A model generated the notes under the pieces. It saw only the letters and a program-made list of their open reading frames with translations. It was not told the origin of the DNA and ran no database searches. Below, in pieces: positions 53,990 through 64,000 of a stretch of DNA of 64,000 nucleotides. Position 1 is the first letter of the stretch. Every line of letters begins with the position of its first letter. The DNA lies in NCBI GenBank assembly GCA_905221095.1, contig CAJNBV010000001.1, forward strand, positions 273,824-337,823. Reading direction: 5' to 3'. The position numbers were made by a program, and so were the translations under genes. The DNA is from a bacterium (GTDB lineage: Bacteria > Bacillota > Bacilli > Lactobacillales > Streptococcaceae).

Positions 53990-54061
53990 GAGTTTTATTT
54001 ATTGTTTAAAGTTCCTTAGTTCTGAAAGGTCTATAATGAAGTTTGCCATCTATTACCCAAA

Positions 54062-54091
54062 AACCGACCAGCTCTTATGAACTAGTCGATT
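54062..54091 (-). terminator. Terminator of the adc operon
   Basis: Minus strand stem CGACTAG / CTGGTCG (one T-G pair) extended by A-T pairs, then TTTTTG. It starts about 7 bases after the adcA stop. Confidence 0.65.
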
Positions 54092-54097
54092 TTCTCA

Positions 54098-55603
54098 TCA
54101 ATGCGCCAACATTTCTTGGGCGATTTCTTGTCCAGATAGGTTATCTGGGTAGTAGGTTGGCCAGTTATCCATTTCTTCAAAGAGAGCTTCTTGGCTTGTG
54201 CCTCCAAAAAAGATATGGAAATGTTCTGCCTTAACTGGGGCGATATTGTGGTCACTAAACTGAACATACTTGAATTGTCCAGCGTCAGCATCTGTGGCTT
54301 CAAAGAGGAAGCGCACGCCACGATTGCCTTTCTTATAAGTCAAGATTTTCTTGCCGACATACTTGTAAGTGTATTTCTTACTTTGTCCACCTTGAACAAA
54401 TTCCATAGTATTATCAGTAATGTTGATCTTAGTGACATCTGTCTGGTAGCCTTTTGTATAGTAGGCCTTATACTCAGCCTGGGTCATCTTACCAGTCAAC
54501 TTAGCCTTGTAGTCAAAGACTTGATCAAACGTGCCATCTTCAAGGAAAGGATAAACTGATTGCCAGTTACCTACATAGTCACTCAAGGTGCGGTCCTTGA
54601 CATCTGCATCCTCAAAGTAACCATTTTGAACGGTCTTGGTATCCTCTGCTTTTTCAGGCTCGATTGCTGGGCCTTCTTGGTCTGTTGTTTGTTTCAAAGC
54701 CTTGAGGTTTTTCTCCATGATAGAGATGTAATTTTCTCCAGCCTTGGTGTCCTCTTCTGTCAGACTTTCTAAAGGATTGAGGACATCTGTTTTGACACCT
54801 GCTTCTTTTGAAAGTGTATTAGCAAGAGCTTGTGAAGCATTTTCCTCAAAGTAGATATAGGCAATTTTATTTTTCTTGACGTACTCTGTCAATTCTGCCA
54901 AACGAGCAGCTGATGGCTCTGCATCTGGAGAGAGGCCTGAGATTGCGACTTGTTTGAGTCCATAGTCCAAAGCAAGGTAGTTAAAGGCTGCGTGCTGAGT
55001 CACAAAGCTCTTTTGTTTGGCTTGAGACAAGCCTTCTGCATAAGCCTTATCCAAGGCTTGCAATTTTTCGATATAGGCAGCAGCATTCTTCTCAAAGGTC
55101 TCTTTTTTATCAGGATAATCTGCTGACAAGCTGTCACGGATATGCTCTACAAGTTTAATGGCACGAACTGGTGATAACCAAACATGGGGGTCAAACTCAT
55201 GGTGATGACCTTCTTCTCCATGGTCATGGTCTCCCTCTTCTTCCTCGCCACCTGGCAAGAGCAACATATCACCAGTCGCCTTGATGGTTTTCACCTTTTT
55301 CTTATCCAAAGTATCTAGCAATTTAGGGACCCATGTTTCCATGTTTTCATTTTCATAAACGAAGGTATCTGCGTCTTGGATTTTGGCAACCGCCTTGGCA
55401 GAAGGTTCGTATTCATGGGGTTCTGTACCAGCACCGATGAGGAGTTCTACATTAGCAGTATCTCCTGCGACTTGCTTGGTAAATTCATAGACAGGGTAAA
55501 AGGTTGTCACAATATTTAGTTTGCCATCTGCCTGCTTTTGATTGGAACAAGCCACTAAAAACAAGGCACATAGACTGGCGAACAATAAGCTAATTTTTTT
55601 CAT
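54098..55603 (-). CDS. adcA: Zinc ABC transporter substrate-binding lipoprotein with C-terminal ZinT domain
   Basis: High-affinity zinc-binding lipoprotein, 501 residues. The lipobox is LVACSN (lipidated Cys19). A ZnuA-type domain covers about 25-310, with the His/Glu-rich loop GDHDHGEEGHHHEFDPH at about 125-141, which sits at the metal site. From about residue 324 a ZinT domain follows (YVGNWQSVYPFLEDGTFDQVF... HFHIFFGG), a second zinc site that helps recruitment. The fusion is characteristic of streptococcal AdcA. Last gene of adcR-adcC-adcB-adcA, nine bases after adcB. Confidence 0.95.
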   Translation of the reverse strand: MKKISLLFASLCALFLVACSNQKQADGKLNIVTTFYPVYEFTKQVAGDTANVELLIGAGTEPHEYEPSAKAVAKIQDADTFVYENENMETWVPKLLDTLDKKKVKTIKATGDMLLLPGGEEEEGDHDHGEEGHHHEFDPHVWLSPVRAIKLVEHIRDSLSADYPDKKETFEKNAAAYIEKLQALDKAYAEGLSQAKQKSFVTQHAAFNYLALDYGLKQVAISGLSPDAEPSAARLAELTEYVKKNKIAYIYFEENASQALANTLSKEAGVKTDVLNPLESLTEEDTKAGENYISIMEKNLKALKQTTDQEGPAIEPEKAEDTKTVQNGYFEDADVKDRTLSDYVGNWQSVYPFLEDGTFDQVFDYKAKLTGKMTQAEYKAYYTKGYQTDVTKINITDNTMEFVQGGQSKKYTYKYVGKKILTYKKGNRGVRFLFEATDADAGQFKYVQFSDHNIAPVKAEHFHIFFGGTSQEALFEEMDNWPTYYPDNLSGQEIAQEMLAH

Positions 55604-55612
55604 GTTCTTCTC

Positions 55613-56419
55613 CTATTTGATAAAACGTCTTACTAAACTAATGAGCAAGAAAACAGTTACAAAAATAATAGTAATACTTGCACTTGCAGGTGTTTCTGCA
55701 TAGTAGGAAATGTAAAGTCCTGCTACCATTCCCAAAAAGCCAATAGCACTGGCAAGTAGCATAACGGATTTAAAGTTTTTCCCCAGACGCAGGGCAATAC
55801 TAGCTGGCAAGACCATAATGGTCGATACCAGAAGAGCTCCTGCTGCAGGAATCATGAGGGCAATGGCCACCCCTGTCACCATATTAAAAAGAATAGACAT
55901 GGTACGAACTGGCAGGCCATCCACAAAGGCCGTATCCTCATCGAAGGTCAAGATATACATTGGACGAAGGAAGAGGAAAGTCAAAATCAAGACAACCGCC
56001 GCAATGACAAAAAGGGAAATGACCTGCTCTTCACTGATAGTCACGATTGAACCAAAAAGGTACTGGTCCAAACTCATAGAACTCGAGCTTTTACCCTTGC
56101 TCATGACAATCAGAGAAACAGCCAGACCTGTTGACATGAGGATAGCTGTCCCGATTTCCATAAAGCTCTTGTAAACCGTACGGAGATACTCCAAAAAGAC
56201 CGCCGCAATCAAGACAATGGCAATCGTAGAAACTGTCGGAGAAATCCCCAAAACCAGACCAAAGGCTACACCTGAAAGTGAGACGTGGCTAAGAGTATCA
56301 CTCATCAAACTCTGACGACGCAAGATAAGGAAGGTTCCAAGAACTGGCGAGAAAAGACTCATAGCAATAACAGCCAGAAAGGCACGTTGCATAAAGTCAT
56401 AAGATAATAAACTAAGCAT
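55613..56419 (-). CDS. adcB: Zinc ABC transporter permease
   Basis: Membrane permease of the ZnuB/ABC-3 family, 268 residues, with about eight membrane segments. The [18 protein letters not shown] segment (about residues 43-60) and [20 protein letters not shown] (about 189-208) are typical of metal permeases. Start 56419 ([14 protein letters not shown]) has GGAGGTGG upstream and overlaps the end of adcC by eight bases; a longer frame adds eight residues. Confidence 0.93.
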   Translation of the reverse strand: MLSLLSYDFMQRAFLAVIAMSLFSPVLGTFLILRRQSLMSDTLSHVSLSGVAFGLVLGISPTVSTIAIVLIAAVFLEYLRTVYKSFMEIGTAILMSTGLAVSLIVMSKGKSSSSMSLDQYLFGSIVTISEEQVISLFVIAAVVLILTFLFLRPMYILTFDEDTAFVDGLPVRTMSILFNMVTGVAIALMIPAAGALLVSTIMVLPASIALRLGKNFKSVMLLASAIGFLGMVAGLYISYYAETPASASITIIFVTVFLLISLVRRFIK

Positions 56420-57116
56420 GGCCCACCTCCTGGTCATTCTCATGAACGTTGAAACAACGCCATGGCGAGTCTTGGTTACGGACTAGATGAATATTGCGGT
56501 CCGCATAATCCTTAACTTCTTCAGGGTCATGGGTAATCATCAAAACAGCCTTGCCATGATGATGGGCGCTATGGTGCATGAGTTCGTAAAATTCATTTTT
56601 ACTTCCTGCATCCATCCCCGTTGTCGGCTCATCTAGGATAAACACATCAGGGTCAGAAGCAAACATACGCGCAATCACCGCTCGCTGCTTTTGTCCCCCA
56701 GAAAGAGAACCCAAGCGTTTATCTCGGTGTTCCCACATGCCAACTGAGTCTAGACTAGCCTTGATATGCTCCTCATCATGAGCATTCAAGCGACGGAACC
56801 AACCTTTTCGCGGATAGCGACCCGACTTGACAAATTCATAAACCGTACTTGGAAAACCCGCATTAAAACTGGCAATCTGTTGAGGAAGATAGGCTATTCT
56901 CAATTTCTTGCCTTGCGTATTTGTCTTTGAAATGGTCACCTTACCAATGCGTGGCTGGAGGATCCCAAGACTGGCCTTGATGAGTGTCGTCTTAGCTGCC
57001 CCATTTTCCCCAGTCAAGGTAACAAATTCCCCACTATCAACACTATAATTGATATGCTCAAGAACAGGCTCCTTATCATAATAGAAGGATAAATCCTCTA
57101 CCGTAATATATCTCAT
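56412..57116 (-). CDS. adcC: Zinc ABC transporter ATP-binding protein
   Basis: ATPase of the zinc importer, 234 residues. The Walker A loop is GENGAAKTT (about residues 37-45), where Ala replaces the second Gly of the usual [15 protein letters not shown] (about 139-146) is the ABC signature, FILDEPT (about 159-165) Walker B, and ITHD the switch His. The start overlaps the adcR stop by one base, and the end overlaps adcB. Confidence 0.94.
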   Translation of the reverse strand: MRYITVEDLSFYYDKEPVLEHINYSVDSGEFVTLTGENGAAKTTLIKASLGILQPRIGKVTISKTNTQGKKLRIAYLPQQIASFNAGFPSTVYEFVKSGRYPRKGWFRRLNAHDEEHIKASLDSVGMWEHRDKRLGSLSGGQKQRAVIARMFASDPDVFILDEPTTGMDAGSKNEFYELMHHSAHHHGKAVLMITHDPEEVKDYADRNIHLVRNQDSPWRCFNVHENDQEVGHA

Positions 57117-57556
57117 TATTTGATTTCTCCTACTAAAGCAGTCAAAAACCGCTGAATCACTTTTTGTTCATTTGGAGTAAACTGAGTCGCCACTTGTTCA
57201 TAGGTTAAAAGCGTATGCTCATGGTGATGATGGTGCTCCTCAGCAATTGGACGAGCCAAATCAGTCAACTGATAAAAAATCACACGTGCATCCTTAGGAT
57301 CTTTAGATGTTTCCAACATCCCTTCCTTGACCAAAGACTTAATGGCCTTGGTAACTGCGGCCTGACTGACATTGAGGCGACGGGCTAATTCTGAATTTGT
57401 TAAAGATTCTTCTGACAAAAGCATGAGAATATGCTCCTGAGTATTGGTCAGGGCCACCTCGCTAGTGCAATGACCTATCAGGATTTCATGTTGGTTTTCC
57501 GCCTGCAAAATCACCTCATTCAAAAAAGCATCGATATCCTTCGCTAGCTGTCTCAT
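57116..57556 (-). CDS. adcR: Zinc-responsive MarR family repressor
   Basis: Represses zinc uptake genes when zinc is bound, 146 residues. A winged helix-turn-helix spans about residues 35-95 ([24 protein letters not shown] is the recognition region). Putative zinc ligands are present: Glu/Cys/His in the N-terminal IGHCTSE segment and the His cluster EEHHHHHEH (about 105-113). It heads its operon, and its own promoter carries an AdcR-box-like site. Confidence 0.94.
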   Translation of the reverse strand: MRQLAKDIDAFLNEVILQAENQHEILIGHCTSEVALTNTQEHILMLLSEESLTNSELARRLNVSQAAVTKAIKSLVKEGMLETSKDPKDARVIFYQLTDLARPIAEEHHHHHEHTLLTYEQVATQFTPNEQKVIQRFLTALVGEIK

Positions 57557-57621
57557 ATCTGACTCCTTTCCTTCTAGATTTCTCCATTTTTAAGAGAAAA
57601 ATACTATTCTTTGGAACTTTA

Positions 57622-57660
57622 TTTACCAGTTAATTATATCACAAGCAAAAAAAGAGTCAA
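57622..57660 (-). promoter_or_regulatory. adcR promoter and AdcR-box-like operator
   Basis: Minus strand: -35 TTGACT (57655-57660), 16-base spacer, -10 TATAAT (57633-57638). The operator-like TTAACTGGTAAA (57622-57633) differs by one base from TTAACNNGTTAA and abuts the -10, fitting autorepression with zinc. Confidence 0.8.
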
Positions 57661-57697
57661 GAAAAAACGTGAAAATAGGCTTCATTCTTGAACTCTT
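57646..57697 (-). terminator. Terminator of the dlt operon
   Basis: Minus strand stem AAGAGTTCAAGAA / TTCTTGACTCTT (one bulged base), loop about 21 bases, then seven Ts. Its 3' arm contains the adcR -35 TTGACT. Confidence 0.7.
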
Positions 57698-57709
57698 CCA
57701 TACTATTAT

Positions 57710-59213
<1,504 letters not shown>

Positions 59214-59222
59214 TTATTTCCT

Positions 59223-60467
59223 TTATTTTTTAAACCATAAATCATTCAAGAATCCAGAAAAGATTAAGAATGACAGCATGACGACATGGAAGGTGATAAC
59301 CATGCCAAGCAACTGAATCCAGCGATTCTCAGGTAGAGCAGGCTTCCCTGCTTTTTTCCGTTCCTTATTGAGCGTTTTTTTCTTACGAACCCAGGCATCA
59401 TTGATGACCAAGCCTAGTCCATGAAAGAGTCCATAGGCGATATAGTACCAAGTCACACCATGCCAAAATCCCATAATCAGCATATTTACAATGTAGGCCA
59501 CACTTGAGGTTACATTGCGATTTTTAAAGACCTTCTTTCTGGTCAATACCATAACCATTCGCATAAAGACAAAGTCACGGAACCAGAAAGAAAGACTCAT
59601 GTGCCAACGATTCCAAAATTCCTTTAAATCCCTTGATAAAAAGGGCTTGTTAAAGTTGATCGGGCTACGGATCCCCATCAAATTTGAAATGGCTAAGGCA
59701 AACATAGAGTAACCTGCAAAGTCAAAGAAGAGTTCCAGACCAAAGGTATACATAACTGCCAAGGCATAGAGGTTAAAGAAGCCACCTGACTGCAGGGCTA
59801 GATTCTTCAGAGGAGGGAGTAAGGTCTCTCCTAAAACATGAGCTAGGATAAACTTGTACAAAAATCCCCACATGATATAGCGAACGGATTCATCCAGCAT
59901 ATCCATCAACTCATCCCGCTCAGGAATGGTCTGATAATTTTCATTAAAACGCTTAAAACGATCGATTGGACCACTCGAGAAAGTCGGCATGAAGAGAAGA
60001 AAACGGAGGAACTCCCAGAGGGTAAAATCCTTAATCACCCCATCTCTCAGCTCGATGATAATCCCAACCGAACGAAAGGTCAGGTAAGAAATTCCCAAAA
60101 ACCCAAGCAAAGACTGCGTTCCATTGATAGCCGGCTGCACCTTGACAAAGATAATCGGAAGGAGGGACAGAAAACTAACTAGGTAGAAGACCCACTTGCC
60201 ATCCTTGCTTTTTCTATAATGCTTGTAGAAAAGCAGGAGCAATATCTCCCAGCAAAGGTAAATACCTAATGCAACCAATTGATTGGTCTTACCACCCACT
60301 AACATGGTGACGATAAAGAAGAGGCTTACCAGCACTTCATACCAGGCAAAGCGTTTCTTGAAAAAGAGGCCTATAAAGATGGGCAAGGTTGCAGCAATCA
60401 CATAGACAAAATACTGAGGATTACCGTATGGCTCTATATGAGGAAGCTGTTGAAAGAACTCCATCAT
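59223..60467 (-). CDS. dltB: MBOAT family D-alanyl transferase DltB
   Basis: Multipass membrane O-acyltransferase, 414 residues, that moves D-Ala from DltC across the membrane towards lipoteichoic acid. About eleven hydrophobic segments are visible; the MBOAT motif [18 protein letters not shown] lies at about 275-292, and the invariant His is in [14 protein letters not shown] (about residue 328). Its start overlaps dltA by four bases. Confidence 0.95.
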   Translation of the reverse strand: MMEFFQQLPHIEPYGNPQYFVYVIAATLPIFIGLFFKKRFAWYEVLVSLFFIVTMLVGGKTNQLVALGIYLCWEILLLLFYKHYRKSKDGKWVFYLVSFLSLLPIIFVKVQPAINGTQSLLGFLGISYLTFRSVGIIIELRDGVIKDFTLWEFLRFLLFMPTFSSGPIDRFKRFNENYQTIPERDELMDMLDESVRYIMWGFLYKFILAHVLGETLLPPLKNLALQSGGFFNLYALAVMYTFGLELFFDFAGYSMFALAISNLMGIRSPINFNKPFLSRDLKEFWNRWHMSLSFWFRDFVFMRMVMVLTRKKVFKNRNVTSSVAYIVNMLIMGFWHGVTWYYIAYGLFHGLGLVINDAWVRKKKTLNKERKKAGKPALPENRWIQLLGMVITFHVVMLSFLIFSGFLNDLWFKK

Positions 60468-62014
60468 CTCTTATTCACCTCGTTAATCAATCCTTTGATG
60501 TCAATTTTTCCATTTGGAGTCAGTGGCAAACTGTCTCGATAAAGGAATTTAGACGGCATCATGTAGGACATCATGATATCTGTTAAATCTTCCTTGATAG
60601 CCTTGGTAATATCGATATCACGCTCAAACTGCTCACGAACACCATCTTTTAAGATGACATAGGCCAGTAGATTTTGTACCTTGTGATCCTTGTTATAACG
60701 TGGTACTGCGACAGCAGACTCGATATATCGAGATTTGTTGAGATTTTGAGAGACATCTTCTAGCTCAATGCGATAACCATTAAACTTAATCTGGAAGTCC
60801 ATGCGTCCACCATAGAGAAGCAAGCCTTCATCTGTCATGGTTCCTACATCACCTGTGTGATAGGCTGGCAGCCCTTCAAACTCAAAGAAGGCTTCCGCCG
60901 TTTTTTCAGGATTGTTCATATAGCCTTTTGAAACAGCTGGCCCAGAAACAATGATTTCTCCCTGTTCACCATTTGGCAGTTTATTGCCTTCCTCATCAAT
61001 GATAAAGGTTGGAGAGTCGGCCTTGGTATAGCCGATTGGTAGGCGTTTGAGAGTCGCCAACATCTCATCTGTCACGGCAACTGCTGATAGGGCCACTGTC
61101 GCTTCTGTTGGGCCGTAGGCATTGATAATACGGGCATTTGGGAAACGCTCACGTAGTTTTTGAGCTGTTTTGACCGTCAATTCTTCGCCATCAAAGTAGA
61201 AATGCGTGATGCCAGGCATTTTCTCACTGTTGAAGTCTTCAGACAACATGGCCATATCTGCAAAGGACGGTGTTGATGTCCAGATAGCAATTGGCAATGA
61301 AAAGATGGTCGCAAAGAGTTGCTTAAAGTCCTGAGTGATGGCTGAAGGAAGAGCGAAAAGTGTACCTCCAAGTGCCAAGGTCGGTGCCCAGTACATGACA
61401 GACAGGTCAAAAGAATAAGGTGGCTGAGCCAGCATTTGCGGACGACTTGGTGTCGCAAATTCCTTGTCCGTAATCATCCAGTTGGTAAAGCTAAGGAGGT
61501 TATCATGGGAAATCTGCACCCCCTTAGGCTTACCGGTCGTACCAGAAGTAAAGATAATGTAGTAATTATCATCGCCTTTGACTGGATGCGTGATTTCATA
61601 GCTGGTCCCTTTAGCAAAGGCTTCTTGAACCTGATTTAGATTCATCATCGGTGTCGAAACCTGCTCCAATGGAAAGTCTGAGATGGCAATAATCAAACTT
61701 GGCTCTGCCACTTCTAAAATAGCCGAAACACGCTCCAAGGCCGAATGGCTATCAATTGGAATGTAGGCATGACCTGACTTAGTCAAAGCTACAAAAGTTG
61801 CCAACATTTCATATTCTTGACCACCAAAAACGACTACAGGAGACTTCTCTGGCAAGCCTAGTTGGTCAATGGATGCAGCCAAACTATCCGAATCAGCCTT
61901 TAAATCGCCATAAGTATGTTCCTGCCCCAAAACATTATAGACAGGATAGCTAGGCTGGGTCTGAGCAAAATGCTCAATGGTTTCAATCATATCTGCTATT
62001 GGTTTATTTGACAC
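60464..62014 (-). CDS. dltA: D-alanine--D-alanyl carrier protein ligase
   Basis: Adenylates D-Ala and loads it on DltC, 516 residues, AMP-forming synthetase family. Core motifs are [16 protein letters not shown] (about residues 151-166), [13 protein letters not shown] (about 300-312), YHTGDVG (about 390) and the C-terminal Lys in NGKIDIKGL. The start codon is GTG (62014) with AAGGAG nine bases upstream. It lies 20 bases after dltX. Confidence 0.95.
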   Translation of the reverse strand: MSNKPIADMIETIEHFAQTQPSYPVYNVLGQEHTYGDLKADSDSLAASIDQLGLPEKSPVVVFGGQEYEMLATFVALTKSGHAYIPIDSHSALERVSAILEVAEPSLIIAISDFPLEQVSTPMMNLNQVQEAFAKGTSYEITHPVKGDDNYYIIFTSGTTGKPKGVQISHDNLLSFTNWMITDKEFATPSRPQMLAQPPYSFDLSVMYWAPTLALGGTLFALPSAITQDFKQLFATIFSLPIAIWTSTPSFADMAMLSEDFNSEKMPGITHFYFDGEELTVKTAQKLRERFPNARIINAYGPTEATVALSAVAVTDEMLATLKRLPIGYTKADSPTFIIDEEGNKLPNGEQGEIIVSGPAVSKGYMNNPEKTAEAFFEFEGLPAYHTGDVGTMTDEGLLLYGGRMDFQIKFNGYRIELEDVSQNLNKSRYIESAVAVPRYNKDHKVQNLLAYVILKDGVREQFERDIDITKAIKEDLTDIMMSYMMPSKFLYRDSLPLTPNGKIDIKGLINEVNKR

Positions 62015-62034
62015 AATAGGGATTCTCCTTCAAG

Positions 62035-62166
62035 TTAAAATTCATTATAGATAAAGCTTCCTTGACCCTGGCCAAGATAGCTAAAGAAGTAAAGCAGCCC
62101 TAGAAAGATAAGAAAATACAAGGCTGTCCGACCAAGAAAGAGGTACAATTCTTTTCTCTGTTTCAT
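62035..62166 (-). CDS. dltX: Small membrane peptide DltX
   Basis: A 43-residue peptide: a basic start MKQRKELYLFLGR, one membrane helix (about residues 14-31, LYFLIFLGLLYFFSYLG) and the C-terminal motif GSFIYNEF. DltX is the conserved first gene of many firmicute dlt operons and is needed for D-alanylation; its C-terminal motif resembles an acyl-accepting tail. Too short for usual gene calling, but its position, length and C-terminus support it. Confidence 0.88.
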   Translation of the reverse strand: MKQRKELYLFLGRTALYFLIFLGLLYFFSYLGQGQGSFIYNEF

Positions 62167-62237
62167 CAAGAAAAACCATTCATTTCTGTAATTTTTCACT
62201 AAAATAAGAGTAATTCTTACTAGCTTATTTTTCTACC

Positions 62238-62267
62238 ATTGTACCACTTTATATAGTATTTTTTCAA
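62238..62267 (-). promoter_or_regulatory. dlt operon promoter
   Basis: Minus strand: -35 TTGAAA (62262-62267), 18-base spacer, -10 TACAAT (62238-62243), about 72 bases before dltX. Confidence 0.55.
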
Positions 62268-62345
62268 TTGTTTACCGTACATTTTCACTACATTTAAGCT
62301 AATTTTAAAGATTATGCGGTTTTTCTATGAATATTTCAAATAGAG

Positions 62346-62479
62346 TGTCCCTGGGCAAAAACTCAATTTTAGAAGAAAATGAAGTAAATCTTTCCATAAT
62401 AAAACGCACAATATCAAGTTTCAACACCTGATACTATGCGCTTTTCTAATTTTTCAAGACTTTTTAACCAGTCTCTCAT
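62346..62479. repeat. Palindromic repeat, copy B
   Basis: Same layout as the repeat at 53508: CCTGGGCAAAA, then AGAAGAAAATGAAGTAAATC, then an imperfect stem AAAACGCACAATATCA / TGATACTATGCGCTTT, ending CCAGTCTCTCA. Its right end coincides with the stop codon of the MFS gene. The rest of the 62167-62475 gap is AT-rich dlt promoter DNA. Confidence 0.6.
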
Positions 62480-63654
62480 TTAAAATAATCTCGTCTGATA
62501 TAAATTAAAATAGCTTCTATCATCAGACAAATTGCTGATAGCCAAAAACTGATGCTAATACCAACATTCTCAGTAATATAGCTCATTAGCAAAACAAATA
62601 CTGAAAATGCTAATGTCGAAATCACTTCAAGAACGGAATAGACATTAACCAAGTTATTTTCCTCTACTGTTTCCTGAAGAAATACACTTTCAGGAACTTC
62701 TTTTAGTTGCGATAACATACCAACTAAAGCTGAAAATACTAAAAATACCTGTGCATTTGGAAAAAGTAGAATAGTCAGTGTCACTATTGCCATGCCTACA
62801 AGAGAAAAAAGAATACTTTCCCATTTAGCAGCGAGGAACTTTTCAGATAGCCTAAAAGCAATTAAGCCACTAATTATAATCCCGATAGAGTATGCTGTAT
62901 TAGAATATCCCCAGTAACTTTCCGTTTCATTTAGTAACTCAGTTACAAAGACAAGTATGATAGACGAAACCCAAATCGTATTTGAAAAAATTTCCAATAA
63001 ATTTGCTGATACAAAAAGTCTTAATCTAGGATCTCTAGCAACTAACTTCCAACCTTTGAGCAAAATTTCAAGATTAGTTTCTGACTCTAACACCTCCACT
63101 TCAGCCTTAGGAAGAAATAACATCAGAAAGCTAGAAATGATATACAAGATTAAAATGATAAACGTGGTAGGCAACAGACCAATTGTTGCAAACAAGAGTC
63201 CACCTAATCCCCAACCCACCAATTGAACAGCTTCACCACTCATTGATAAGGCTGAGTTAGCCTTGCCCAAATCGGTCGCATAGCGTGGCACAATAGCATA
63301 GGAAACGGGTGCTGCAAAACCATCTAATATGGAAATTACAACAACAAATAGATAGATCACCAAAGGCGCTACTGATTGCATTACGATAAACATTCCTAAC
63401 AGTATCGTTAATAATATAGTCTTTCCAAATTGGGATAAAGATAAAACCCTATTTAGCGCTAGTCTTTTAGTAACTAAAGGAACTAAAAGACTTGCAACAA
63501 AAGAGGATATCCCTATTAAAATAGGAACTAGTGATGTGGCAATTACTGATTTTGAAATAATGTATATGTTCGCAATGATTGTTACTCTAAAGAAAATATC
63601 TGCTAAATTTGCAAACAATTGAGAGACTAACAACTTGATAAATGAATTAGACAT
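62476..63654 (-). CDS. MFS transporter (EntS-like / MFS_3 type)
   Basis: A 392-residue major facilitator with about 12 membrane segments. The family resembles the drug- or siderophore-exporter group (MFS_3): an N-terminal SQLFANLADIFFRVTIIANIY and a central cytoplasmic loop around residues 180-205 (LPKAEVEVLESETNLEILLKG). Substrate is unknown. A GGGAG site precedes the ATG. It is not part of the dlt operon (own strand context and a repeat between). Its stop codon lies at the edge of a palindromic repeat. Confidence 0.82.
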   Translation of the reverse strand: MSNSFIKLLVSQLFANLADIFFRVTIIANIYIISKSVIATSLVPILIGISSFVASLLVPLVTKRLALNRVLSLSQFGKTILLTILLGMFIVMQSVAPLVIYLFVVVISILDGFAAPVSYAIVPRYATDLGKANSALSMSGEAVQLVGWGLGGLLFATIGLLPTTFIILILYIISSFLMLFLPKAEVEVLESETNLEILLKGWKLVARDPRLRLFVSANLLEIFSNTIWVSSIILVFVTELLNETESYWGYSNTAYSIGIIISGLIAFRLSEKFLAAKWESILFSLVGMAIVTLTILLFPNAQVFLVFSALVGMLSQLKEVPESVFLQETVEENNLVNVYSVLEVISTLAFSVFVLLMSYITENVGISISFWLSAICLMIEAILIYIRRDYFK

Positions 63655-63749
63655 ATAAGGCTCCCATCTTAGTTGCCAACTTTGAAATTACAATTTGATT
63701 TTTAATATTTTAGCATAAAATAGAAGAAAACAAAAGCGAGGTATTTCAC

Positions 63750-63821
63750 ATGAAAAAACAAAAACTATTGCCTTTATTATTCCTAATTTTAGGAGGAATT
63801 ATGATTATCGTTGTTGGCTAG
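63750..63821 (+). CDS. Possible very small membrane peptide (23 residues)
   Basis: MKKQKLLPLLFLILGGIMIIVVG: two or three Lys residues then a hydrophobic stretch, preceded by GAGGT eight bases before the ATG. It may be a real small membrane peptide or a truncated start of a longer gene. No family recognised. Confidence 0.4.
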   Translation: MKKQKLLPLLFLILGGIMIIVVG

Positions 63822-63867
63822 TACTAAGAAGTTAGTTATTAGAATACTTACATCTTCAATCGAAAAA

Positions 63868-63923
63868 GAGACTGGGAAAAGTCTTAAAAATCAGAAAAAC
63901 GCATCATATCAGGTGTTGAAAAA
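63868..63923. repeat. Palindromic repeat, copy C, inverted and truncated
   Basis: GAGACTGGGAAAAGTCTT followed by AAAACGCATCATATCAGG matches the reverse complement of the ends of copies A and B. The sequence stops in the loop where an IS-like end begins. Confidence 0.55.
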
Positions 63924-64000
63924 TGTACTGACCCCAAAAAGTTGGACAAATAATTATTGAAAGGATTTAGTTCTGTATTGGACAGGACTAAGTCCTTTTA
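63924..64000. mobile_element. End of an IS3-family-like insertion sequence, cut by the window edge
   Basis: TGTACTGACCCCAAAAAGTTGG resembles the terminal inverted repeat of IS3-family (IS150-group) elements, followed by AT-rich DNA and GGACTAAGTCC. No transposase codons are inside the window, so the call rests on the terminus alone. Confidence 0.5.

Overview
The window reads as chromosome of a Streptococcus of the mitis group (S. pneumoniae / S. pseudopneumoniae / S. mitis / S. oralis). The evidence is two BOX elements, an adcRCBA zinc operon in which AdcA carries a ZinT domain, a dltXABCD operon, a fucose operon with a GH98 enzyme and a mannose-family PTS, and the N-glycan enzymes GH20, GH38, GH125 and GH92. 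No rRNA, tRNA, CRISPR array or prophage was seen.

Layout. 1-4.4 kb: a membrane protein of unknown role, a DUF4299-like protein, tRNA hydroxylase trhO, and an orphan bacteriocin immunity protein next to a CPBP protease. 4.5-17.6 kb: an N-glycan island. A carbohydrate ABC importer (ngtP1, ngtP2, ngtS) lies directly downstream of GH20, a ROK kinase, GH38 and GH125, with GH92 divergent. From memory, the importer is far from these enzymes in the pneumococcal reference chromosome, so the physical joining here supports a single pathway. 17.7-31.8 kb: an accessory block with one 4017-residue YSIRK/LPNTG cell-wall protein built from three repeat classes, followed by a Rpn-family nuclease gene with a partial tandem duplication. 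31.9-37.4 kb: a coupled GH2 beta-galactosidase / GH29 fucosidase pair under a promoter whose -35 overlaps a CcpA (cre) site. 37.6-53.3 kb: a slipin, then the fucose regulon: fucO, fucI, secreted GH98, GH95, PTS IID-IIC-IIB-IIA, fucU, fucA, fucK, with divergent fucR. 53.3-54.1 kb: a repeat-rich gap holding a BOX, a small palindromic repeat and what looks like an Fst/par type I toxin-antitoxin locus with a frameshifted toxin. 54.1-62.2 kb: adcRCBA and dltXABCD. 62.3-64 kb: an MFS transporter, a very small membrane ORF, two more copies of the palindromic repeat, and the end of an IS-like element at the window edge.

How it fits together. Most of the window serves foraging on host glycans. GH98 acts outside the cell on fucosylated blood-group or Lewis-type chains. 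The PTS imports the released oligosaccharides, GH95, GH29 and GH2 trim them inside, and FucU-FucI-FucK-FucA-FucO process fucose. In parallel, NgtS/P1/P2 import high-mannose or core N-glycan pieces, which GH20, GH38, GH125 and the ROK kinase process in the cytoplasm. Matching cre sites at the ngtP1, GH2, fucO and fucK promoters put both systems under carbon catabolite control.

Limits: domain and family names come from reading the proteins, not from a search. Statements about reference-strain gene order are from memory. Promoters, hairpins and RNAs are predicted by eye.
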